Of a stretch of DNA of 64,000 nucleotides, positions 43,574 to 49,222 are shown piece by piece. The DNA comes from Mesorhizobium sp. M2D.F.Ca.ET.226.01.1.1 (GTDB lineage: Bacteria; Pseudomonadota; Alphaproteobacteria; Rhizobiales; Rhizobiaceae). A program made the translations under genes and the position numbers. Location: the NCBI RefSeq assembly GCF_004022705.2, contig NZ_RZOY02000001.1, forward strand, positions 626,956-690,955. Reading direction: 5' to 3'. Position 1 is the stretch's first letter; each line of letters starts with the position of its first letter. The notes beneath the pieces were generated by a model. The model worked only from the letters and a program-made list of their open reading frames with translations, was not told the origin of the DNA and searched no databases.

Positions 43574-43869
43574 CTGCCGATCAAATCATGGCAGCGGTTG
43601 CCTTTGGCATCACCGTGATTGGTGCCATCTTTGGCGCATTTTGGAAAATGTGGGGCTTGATCAAAGACGCCGGCGACAAAGGCCTCAAGGCGCAGCAGGA
43701 TCTCGCCGCGCACAAACTTCACGCTGCGGAAACATTCGCAACGAAGGCCGGCATGCAAGAGCAAACGGCGCAACTGCTTCGGGCCATTGAGGGCGTCGGC
43801 AACCGCATTGACGGCTTGCATGAGCGTCTCGATCGCGCATTCGAGCGGCCAACGCGCCGCGCCGGGTAG
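43570..43869 (+). CDS. Membrane protein with coiled coil, possible holin
   Basis: A 99-aa protein starting at GTG 43570 and overlapping the o-spanin stop by four bases. One transmembrane helix (MAAVAFGITVIGAIFGAFWK) is followed by an amphipathic helical tail (TAQLLRAIEGVGNRIDGLHE). The topology resembles single-pass phage holins, but two other small membrane proteins are present. Confidence 0.55.
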   Translation: MTADQIMAAVAFGITVIGAIFGAFWKMWGLIKDAGDKGLKAQQDLAAHKLHAAETFATKAGMQEQTAQLLRAIEGVGNRIDGLHERLDRAFERPTRRAG

Positions 43870-43938
43870 GGAGGAGATGTATTCAAAAATGCCCATTAGG
43901 GCCAAATTCATCGCTCTACGGGTAGTTTCACGAAAACG

Positions 43939-43967
43939 TTGAAACGGGTTGGGTTGCGCGCTATATC
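43939..43967 (+). promoter_or_regulatory. Promoter of the Doc module
   Basis: A sigma-70-like -35 ttgaaa (43939) and -10 tatatc (43962) separated by exactly 17 bp. The antitoxin ATG is 24 bp downstream of the -10. Confidence 0.5.
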
Positions 43968-43990
43968 GGGCGTTGGACGGGATCGCGAAC

Positions 43991-44152
43991 ATGCGTACTG
44001 GTAAGATCATCACGAAAAAGCCGGCTCCAAAGCGCCAGGAGCCCCGCACCGTGTTGGCTGCGCGTCCCCGCTCTGGCCCGACCGACTACACCGCTTTTAC
44101 GGGCCATGTGATCAAGCGCTTCCCTAAGGTAATCGCCGAACTTGCCAAATGA
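43991..44152 (+). CDS. Putative antitoxin of the Doc module
   Basis: A 53-aa basic protein: RTGKIITKKPAPKRQEPRTV, then SGPTDYTAFTGHVIKRFPKV and a short helix. It has no recognisable Phd DNA-binding domain. Its stop overlaps the toxin start region by 11 bases, the coupling expected for an antitoxin-toxin pair. The assignment rests on this position and on the C-terminal helix that could thread into the Doc groove. Confidence 0.6.
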   Translation: MRTGKIITKKPAPKRQEPRTVLAARPRSGPTDYTAFTGHVIKRFPKVIAELAK

Positions 44153-44543
44153 GCCGCGCTGGCTTGGTTACCAGGCTGTCCTAGACATCAATCGTGCGCA
44201 CGTTGAGGAGGCAGGGGAGAATCACGCTCTCCTGTTCCCCGAAAAGCTCGAGTCCGCAATTATTCGCCCTCAAAATCTTTTTTACTACGAGGGTGTATAC
44301 GACATCGTGACACTGTCGGTCTCCCTTATGTTTGGTATCGCGGAGGCTCACGCTTTCGAGCAGGGAAACAAGCGCACCGGCTTCACCTCCGGTCTGGCTT
44401 TTCTTTACGAAAACGGCTTCGACTATACAGCCGTTGACGACACTAAGATCGCCATCGACTTCAAGAAGGTCATAACTGGAGGGGCCACGGCCGGCGACTT
44501 TGAGGAAATGTTCGCCGAGTTTGTGGTGCCGCTAGAGGACTAG
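44142..44543 (+). CDS. doc: Death-on-curing (Doc/Fic) toxin
   Basis: A 133-aa protein of Doc length. The Fic/Doc motif is AHAFEQGNKRTGF; the helix before it starts IVTLSVSLMFGIAEA, and RPQNLFYYEG comes earlier. Doc phosphorylates EF-Tu and blocks translation. It starts at TTG 44142. As a prophage module it would favour maintenance of the lysogen or limit superinfection. It is followed by a strong terminator. Confidence 0.85.
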   Translation: MPNEPRWLGYQAVLDINRAHVEEAGENHALLFPEKLESAIIRPQNLFYYEGVYDIVTLSVSLMFGIAEAHAFEQGNKRTGFTSGLAFLYENGFDYTAVDDTKIAIDFKKVITGGATAGDFEEMFAEFVVPLED

Positions 44544-44585
44544 CGTCCGCCGCTCGCCAAACGCGCCGCGCCAGCTAAAAACACG

Positions 44586-44616
44586 ACCCGCCATCCGAAA
44601 GGTTGGCGGGTTTTTT
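44586..44616 (+). terminator. Terminator after doc
   Basis: acccgccatcc pairs with ggttggcgggt (one mismatch) around loop gaaa, followed by six T. It ends the rightward late/TA transcription before the minus-strand block. Confidence 0.85.
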
Positions 44617-44692
44617 GTTGGGCTGCGTCGATCAACAAGTGATTTGGCGCGATGAATAGGCGGGCCGGCGGCACCTTGAGCGCCAGCGCTTT

Positions 44693-45010
44693 TCAGTCAC
44701 CTTGGTGAAGCGAATCCTTGGTGCACTTATGCCATTTCATCTGGTAGCCAGCTTGGCCGCGCTTCCCATAACACCAGCCTGCAGCATACAGCCTCTGTTC
44801 AACAGCATTGCGATCATCGCACGCTTGCATCGTCTTTGGATCGTCTCCCGGACCGCCCCGACATAAGTCGTTCAGGGCCGTTTCGGACTTAAGCAAAATC
44901 CTGACGTTCGCTGGAAGAGAACTTCCGGCGTATGCGGCGGCAGCAGAGCCCAGGGTGGTGACGATGGATATGATGGCAGCAAGTTGCATGAGCCTCATGT
45001 CGGCGGTCAC
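44693..45010 (-). CDS. Secreted small protein, cargo candidate
   Basis: A 105-aa protein with a signal peptide (MQLAAIISIVTTLGSAAAAYA). The mature part contains LNDLCRGGPGDDPKTMQACD and AAGWCYGKRGQAGYQMKWHK + C, with four cysteines. The GTG at 45010 overlaps the stop of the upstream MucR gene (gtga); ATG at 44998 or 44989 are alternatives. It resembles rhizobial periplasmic proteins of unknown role. Confidence 0.6.
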   Translation of the reverse strand: MTADMRLMQLAAIISIVTTLGSAAAAYAGSSLPANVRILLKSETALNDLCRGGPGDDPKTMQACDDRNAVEQRLYAAGWCYGKRGQAGYQMKWHKCTKDSLHQGD

Positions 45011-45450
45011 CGATTTTTGCCAGCGATCCGCGCCGGCTTAGCCGCCGCCTTCCGCCCGAGCCCACTGGACTTCGCCAGTGCCGAGCGCGTCGCCGCATAG
45101 TTTGGCGCCGTCATCGGATAGTCGCGCGCCAGGCCCCATTTCTCGCGATACTCTTCTGGGGTTAGGCCGTAGTGCACGCTGAGGTGCCGCTTTAGCGATT
45201 TGAACTTCTTACCGTCCTCGATGCAGACGATATAGTCGGGAAACACTGACCGTTTCGGGTTGACCGCCGGTTCCTGTTTCGGCGCCTCTGCCGCGGTCGG
45301 TTGTCCCACACCTGACAACGACGAATGTATCGAGGCAATGAGGTCGGCCAATCCGGCGACAGGGAGGGGATTGTGGCTTACATAGGCGGAAACGATATCG
45401 GCGGTGAGTTCCACAAGGTCGATGTTTCCCGCCTCGTTGTGTTCGGTCAA
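45007..45450 (-). CDS. MucR/Ros-family zinc-finger regulator
   Basis: A 147-aa DNA-binding protein. The prokaryotic zinc finger is CIEDGKKFKSLKRHLSVHYG, with ligands Cys, Asp, His and His (C-x2-D-x9-H-x3-H), followed by LTPEEYREKWGL. The N-terminal part (VELTADIVSAYVSHNPLPVA, then LADLIASIHSSL) is the MucR oligomerisation region. The TTG at 45450 is the start, since AGGAGG lies seven bases before it. Chromosomal MucR proteins control exopolysaccharide, motility and symbiosis genes. A prophage copy could alter these in the lysogen or serve the phage itself. Confidence 0.85.
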   Translation of the reverse strand: MTEHNEAGNIDLVELTADIVSAYVSHNPLPVAGLADLIASIHSSLSGVGQPTAAEAPKQEPAVNPKRSVFPDYIVCIEDGKKFKSLKRHLSVHYGLTPEEYREKWGLARDYPMTAPNYAATRSALAKSSGLGRKAAAKPARIAGKNR

Positions 45451-45557
45451 TTTACTACCTCCTAAAATATCTCGTAAGCCCGCCACGCTACGCTTTGTAG
45501 TGCAAGTTTGCTGACTCGCCAACGGATTTAGATTATTGCCCCTACGTCAAGACACAC

Positions 45558-45995
45558 CTAAAGCACGCCGTATTGCTTGCACATGGATAGCGCGACGTAA
45601 GTTTCAGTATCAGTTCCGCCCATGGCGCTGACCATGAAGGTTCGAAGAACCTTGCCCTTGCCACCCGCAAGGTGCGTAAGCATTCCCATAAATGGCTTGT
45701 CGCCGGTATAGCCGCCAAAGCTATTTTTCGCATTGACAGTGCCGCAGACCCAAGAACTGTTTGCGTCTTCCTGTGCCGCGACCATGTTGCCGAACCTAGC
45801 GCTGTCGGGATCCTTCAAGCTTTCCCGAACGCCTTTCTGAATTACCGTAACCTCCTCGGCGGAAAGTTGTCTTTTGACTGTCTGCTTGACGGTTGGTTGA
45901 GCGCCTGCCTGGGTCGGGTGAATAGACGGTGGCGTCGTCTGACATCCCGCAAACGTGGCGCAAAGCGCAAGCGCGGAAACTGTTCTGAATTTCAT
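45558..45995 (-). CDS. Lipoprotein of unknown function
   Basis: A 145-aa protein with a lipobox FAGC (Cys18) after MKFRTVSALALCATFAGC. The mature part has a Thr/Pro-rich linker, then VTVIQKGVRESLKDPDSARF and SWVCGTVNAKNSFGGYTGDK. Proteins with the LKDPDSARF...CG.VN.KN..GGY.G pattern are common in proteobacteria. A gaggggg precedes the ATG. It is likely lysogen cargo with the adjacent MucR gene. Confidence 0.7.
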   Translation of the reverse strand: MKFRTVSALALCATFAGCQTTPPSIHPTQAGAQPTVKQTVKRQLSAEEVTVIQKGVRESLKDPDSARFGNMVAAQEDANSSWVCGTVNAKNSFGGYTGDKPFMGMLTHLAGGKGKVLRTFMVSAMGGTDTETYVALSMCKQYGVL

Positions 45996-46047
45996 TGATT
46001 TCCCCCTCAACCCAGTGGGCGATGCTGCGATCGAACAATCGTCACAG

Positions 46048-46167
46048 TCAACAGCCTGTTATCCGCGCTTTTCTCGTTGGAGCTATTTCATCTTCGATCA
46101 TTTTTCGCTGCCATTCCGGACAGACAAAGACGATGCCCGCGCCGAGGCAGTGAGGGCAGCCGGTCAT
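46048..46167 (-). CDS. 39-aa zinc-ribbon-like protein
   Basis: A short frame coupled to the preceding gene by an atga overlap. It begins TGCPHCLGAGIVFVCPEWQR, with CPHC and a further Cys, then a basic tail ending ARITGC. It may bind zinc. It is the last gene of an operon with the right integrase. Confidence 0.5.
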   Translation of the reverse strand: MTGCPHCLGAGIVFVCPEWQRKMIEDEIAPTRKARITGC

Positions 46168-46376
46168 CCCGTCTTCCCGCTTCGCTGCCAGGGGAGGAAG
46201 TGCTCGTCGTAGCCATCGCGCGAAAAGTAGTCGAGCACGCGCTGGCCTTCGGTTGTCTCGAACAGGCCACAGTCTGAGAGCAGAGCTCCAATGATCTGGT
46301 AGGCTTGCGCCAATTTCGCATCGAGGTTCTCGATGCGCTGCTCCATCTCGGCTTTGGTCTCCTTTTTGCGTGCCAT
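46164..46376 (-). CDS. 70-aa protein in the right integrase operon
   Basis: Starts one base after the integrase stop: ARKKETKAEMEQRIENLDAK and onward, a charged coiled coil, then GLFETTEGQRVLDYFSRDGY and DEHFLPW. A role as excisionase or regulator is possible from position. The family is not recognised. Confidence 0.55.
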   Translation of the reverse strand: MARKKETKAEMEQRIENLDAKLAQAYQIIGALLSDCGLFETTEGQRVLDYFSRDGYDEHFLPWQRSGKTG

Positions 46377-46377
46377 A

Positions 46378-47499
46378 TCAGGTTCTCGGGAGTAGATCCG
46401 TTCGCCTGCCGGTACCCTCAGCGAGCCTGCCAGCCCATCCCAGCGGGTTTTCCCACCACGGCAGCGCTCTGATAGCCGAGGGCACCGGCAACGTATTGAT
46501 GGCCGCAATAAGCGGCGCTTGCGGCACGTTGGTGTAGTGGCGGCTCATGCTGTCCGCAGCGTGCCCAAGGATCTGGTCCTTGATATACGGGTGCACCCCA
46601 TTGACCACGAGCTGGGTCGAAACAGAATAGCGCCCTGTGTACGGGCTGATGTCGTTGATGCCGGTCCGCCGGCGCGCGCCTTGGATTGCAGACTTCAAGC
46701 CGCCGCCACCGTCTGTCACCTCGCCGTATGGCTTGCCTCGGGGCGTGCGGAAGATGCGCCTGTCGATCGACAGGTTTTTGCGCTTAAGCAGCGACTCGAA
46801 CATTGGCACCAAGACATCGTGCATCGGCACACCGCGCGGTTCGCCAGTCTTACTGGTGCGAATGACCAACCAACGGCCAGGCCCGTCGACATCATCGGCG
46901 GCGAGCGCAAATGCCTCGATAGGTCGCAGGCCGGTATAGAACAGCGTCAGCATGAGCATTGCTGGCGCAGGGCTCATAGACGCCAGGAAGGTCGTTGCGC
47001 GGTCATAGGCCACTGGCTTGTTACCGCTGCGCTTGGATGCCCAGCGAGGAACATTCGTTCCTTTAGGATTTCGCGGACGAATCCACTGCTGCGCACTGGC
47101 CCACCGCAGCTTGCAGGCATGGTTCCACACAGCGATAAACGGCGTGTAAACTTGTCGGTTTCGAGTTTGTGGCAGGGCCTTCGGCAGCAATTCCTTGGCC
47201 AGGCTGTCTAGCTGAGGCTGATCTATCTCGCGAAGTTCAGTTGAACCGAATCGATGTCTCAACGGGCCTAAAAAGCGATCAGACCCACGCCAGTCGAGGT
47301 AAGCGTCCGCTGCTTCCCCAAAGGTGACAACGGCGGCGTGGCCGGAGATGCTTTCCTCTATCAGGCGACTTTTGACCGCCTTGATGATTCTCTGCGCACT
47401 AGCCTTGTCCGCAACCTTGGTGGACTCGTAAACGTGAATACCGCGCACCGTTCCTCGGATGTACCAAATCTTGCCGCGGCGAAAAAGTTTCAGGGCCAC
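46378..47499 (-). CDS. Second tyrosine integrase
   Basis: A 373-aa recombinase unlike the P4-type one at the left end. The N-terminal arm-binding part starts LKLFRRGKIWYIRGTVRGIH. The catalytic residues are in LTLFYTGLRPIEAFALA (Arg), ISPYTGRYSVSTQLVV in the place of the H-x-x-R box, then ILGHAADSMSRHYTNV (His and Tyr). The motif that usually reads H-x-L-R-H is here Y-T-G-R-Y, so one catalytic His is replaced. The GTG at 47499 is preferred because ggagg lies six bases before it. Confidence 0.85.
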   Translation of the reverse strand: MALKLFRRGKIWYIRGTVRGIHVYESTKVADKASAQRIIKAVKSRLIEESISGHAAVVTFGEAADAYLDWRGSDRFLGPLRHRFGSTELREIDQPQLDSLAKELLPKALPQTRNRQVYTPFIAVWNHACKLRWASAQQWIRPRNPKGTNVPRWASKRSGNKPVAYDRATTFLASMSPAPAMLMLTLFYTGLRPIEAFALAADDVDGPGRWLVIRTSKTGEPRGVPMHDVLVPMFESLLKRKNLSIDRRIFRTPRGKPYGEVTDGGGGLKSAIQGARRRTGINDISPYTGRYSVSTQLVVNGVHPYIKDQILGHAADSMSRHYTNVPQAPLIAAINTLPVPSAIRALPWWENPLGWAGRLAEGTGRRTDLLPRT

Positions 47500-47568
47500 G
47501 ATGCAGGCCTCCATCGTTCTTCGCGAGTATGGATTCCACAAGTGGGCCTGTCAAGCAACCCTTTGAGA

Positions 47569-47592
47569 TTGCTCACTAATTTGGTAAATTGG
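47569..47592 (+). promoter_or_regulatory. Dispersed TTGACA-type motif, copy C
   Basis: ttgctcactaatttggtaaa + ttgg, upstream of the right integrase but pointing away from it. The core cactaatttggtaaa is identical to copy B. Confidence 0.45.
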
Positions 47593-47622
47593 TAGGCGAA
47601 CGTACTTGTGGGCGTTGCCGCG

Positions 47623-47841
47623 TCACGTGCGCAGTTTGACGCCCGTGCCGTTGATGAATTCAACGCCAGCGGCTTCGAGGGCGGCGCGGATGGCGGCGAG
47701 ATTGTTGGTACCCGGCGTGCGGCGACCCTTCTCGAAATCAACAATGGTATTGCGTGACAGGTTTGCGGCTAGGGCAAGCACAGCCTGATCCATTTCGATG
47801 AGACCGCGAGCCGCTCTGCATTGCGCAGCTGTAATTGTCAT
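47623..47841 (-). CDS. XRE-family repressor
   Basis: A 72-aa helix-turn-helix protein: ITAAQCRAARGLIEMDQAVL, ALAANLSRNTIVDFEKGRR and NNLAAIRAALEAAGVEFING. It has the compact XRE/HTH_3 form common in rhizobial phages and is the probable lysogeny regulator. The ATG at 47841 lies in an operator-like region and is divergent from the small early genes. Confidence 0.85.
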   Translation of the reverse strand: MTITAAQCRAARGLIEMDQAVLALAANLSRNTIVDFEKGRRTPGTNNLAAIRAALEAAGVEFINGTGVKLRT

Positions 47842-47894
47842 GGTGCCCAACCTTGTGCATGGTGTTGACATGCCGCGCTACGTTGGGCATGGTG
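47839..47894. promoter_or_regulatory. Divergent operator region of the XRE repressor
   Basis: Three direct catggtg copies (47839, 47858, 47888) and an inverted pair tgcccaac (47844)/gttgggca (47882). It lies between the repressor and the plus-strand early gene, in the place of a phage immunity switch. Confidence 0.55.
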
Positions 47895-47942
47895 CGCAAG
47901 ACTTAGCACAGAGTCGAACAAACGCAACGAGGATCGCACCAC

Positions 47943-48203
47943 ATGCTTAACGCAGCCCAACGCACCTTCACGCCCGGCCAGGTCGTTCAGTACGGCGATG
48001 GATGGAAAGCATTCGTCCTGGCGCCGGCATGCGCAGCCGGATTTTTGCCGGTCGAAAACATCTATGATGACGATGGCCGGTTTGCGATAGTTGCCGAGAG
48101 GGATTTGGAGCCGGCGGAACTGGATGCCGACGAGCTCTATATGTGTGGGCTCGCTGGCGATCGGCCCGTCGGACTTGACATTAATTTGGTAGAGCGGTCC
48201 TAA
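47943..48203 (+). CDS. Early protein of unknown function
   Basis: An 86-aa protein divergent from the repressor, as cro-like or anti-repressor genes are. It shows AQRTFTPGQVVQYGDGWKAF, an acidic middle (NIYDDDGRFAIVAERDLEPA) and ends NLVERS. It looks like an SH3-like beta fold, not an HTH. Motif copy D overlaps its last codons. Confidence 0.6.
   Translation: MLNAAQRTFTPGQVVQYGDGWKAFVLAPACAAGFLPVENIYDDDGRFAIVAERDLEPAELDADELYMCGLAGDRPVGLDINLVERS
48175..48197 (+). promoter_or_regulatory. Dispersed TTGACA motif, copy D
   Basis: ttgacattaatttggtagag + cgg, inside the 3' end of the preceding gene and ~200 bp before the next plus-strand gene. Confidence 0.5.
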
Positions 48204-48212
48204 TAAAGTCCT

Positions 48213-48234
48213 GCGCCGGTCTTTGGACCGGTGC
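48213..48234 (+). terminator. Strong hairpin near the right end
   Basis: A 9-bp stem gcgccggtc/gaccggtgc (one G-U) with loop tttg. There is no T-tract. It may attenuate read-through from copy D or the preceding gene. Confidence 0.4.
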
Positions 48235-48394
48235 CTGGCTTGGCAATGTCTCGCACGCGCAGCCTTCGGGCCAGCCCATTTGAGCGAGACTTCACCTTAA
48301 AACGTATGCCCGCGAAGGCGGGGACGACTGATTGTGTCGGCTGCAATGGTGCGGCTGGCATCAACTCGCGCTTTGCGCATTGAGGAGTGAGCAT

Positions 48395-48691
48395 ATGACT
48401 GACGCTACCGGAATTGCACACGCTCTGGAAAAAAAGGCAGCTTGGCGACGGGAAAAAGCCAAGCGGCATCCAGAGGACGTTCGCAACATCAAGGCGGCCG
48501 AAATGCTTGAAAGCCTGGCCGCTCAGGCTGAAGCGGGTGACATTGACCCCGAACTTTCGGACCGGCTTACAGCGATGCAGAACGAAGGTGACGAAGCTGA
48601 CGAGAGGGCAGACGAGATCATGACTGCGATTGGGTTTAGTCAGAGGTACGAAAAGATTGACCAGTTCGTTCGAGACATTGTGACTGAATAA
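48395..48691 (+). CDS. 98-aa phage protein of unknown function
   Basis: The ATG follows gaggagtg. It is a helical acidic protein: LEKKAAWRREKAKRHPEDVR, NIKAAEMLESLAAQAEAGDI, DERADEIMTAIGFSQRYEKI. There is no DNA-binding or catalytic motif. Confidence 0.6.
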   Translation: MTDATGIAHALEKKAAWRREKAKRHPEDVRNIKAAEMLESLAAQAEAGDIDPELSDRLTAMQNEGDEADERADEIMTAIGFSQRYEKIDQFVRDIVTE

Positions 48692-48826
48692 GACAATTCA
48701 GCAGCACCATCCGGTTGCCGCGCGAGGCCCGCTTTCCGAAAGGGAGGCGGGCTTTTCTCTTTACCCGCGTCGCCAGGCCGGAGTAGCCTTGTCACGGCGG
48801 GAGGGCAGACGACGGGAGGAAGTCGC

Positions 48827-49018
48827 ATGCCCAAGTCATTGGACATCAATAAATTCATCGAGGCCGTGTTGCGACGTCAGCGGACGATCGCGTCGATGCA
48901 CACCATCGCGCCGCAGATACCGATATCAGCGGCCAGGCCGATCGTTCACATGAGGCCCAAGCCGCCAGCCAAGAACAGACCGGCTCCGCCGCAGTTCCGC
49001 GGCGCGTCCAACATGTGA
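48827..49018 (+). CDS. 63-aa phage protein near attR
   Basis: A cgggaggaag precedes the ATG. It begins PKSLDINKFIEAVLRRQRTI and continues with a Pro/Arg-rich tail (HMRPKPPAKNRPAPPQFRG). Function unknown; it is the last gene before attR. Confidence 0.55.
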   Translation: MPKSLDINKFIEAVLRRQRTIASMHTIAPQIPISAARPIVHMRPKPPAKNRPAPPQFRGASNM

Positions 49019-49021
49019 GGC

Positions 49022-49046
49022 AAACCCCGCTTCGGCGGGTTTTTGT
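49022..49046 (+). terminator. Terminator at the right end of the prophage
   Basis: aaaccccgc pairs with gcgggttt (one bulged C) around a ttc loop, followed by a T-run. Confidence 0.7.
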
Positions 49047-49048
49047 GT

Positions 49049-49063
49049 CGGTTATGATAACCG
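49049..49063. promoter_or_regulatory. Palindrome near attR
   Basis: cggttatgataaccg, a perfect palindrome around a central G. It shares the 11-bp core gttatgataac with 10545-10555 near attL. Confidence 0.6.
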
Positions 49064-49108
49064 GCCAAAAGATGCAAAAAAACCACAAAAAAAGCAATGT
49101 TTTCAAAC

Positions 49109-49134
49109 GGAAATGGCCGGGCTCGTCCCGGCCA
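49109..49134. repeat. attR (right attachment core)
   Basis: Identical to attL over 26 bp. On this side the hairpin keeps its T-rich tail (attttcg). That shows the host site was a terminator between livJ and mccA. Confidence 0.92.
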
Positions 49135-49222
49135 TTTTCGTCGCCGTGCTTGGCACAAGTTTAGCAGAGGGGCGCGCTGTCCCCTCGACATCGCTATTTT
49201 AGCCGTTCAGCAACTCGGCGCC

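Larger units (their letters stand above)
10445..49134. mobile_element. Intact HK97-type siphovirus prophage with mixed P4-like replication module
   Basis: The boundaries are the 26-bp perfect direct repeats at 10445-10470 and 49109-49134. Inside is a full set of genes: integrase, AlpA, primase-helicase, packaging, head, connector, tail, lysis and repressor. Base composition is visibly lower in GC than the flanks, and TTG or GTG starts are frequent. No broken structural gene was seen, so the element could be inducible. It separates a leucine/isoleucine/valine binding protein from a leucine-degradation operon that were originally convergent neighbours. Confidence 0.93.

Noticed and set aside
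10445..49134. The element considered as a gene transfer agent because of the gp10-like chaperone
   Set aside because: It has integrases, att sites, a replication module, a repressor and a tailspike, so it is a prophage.
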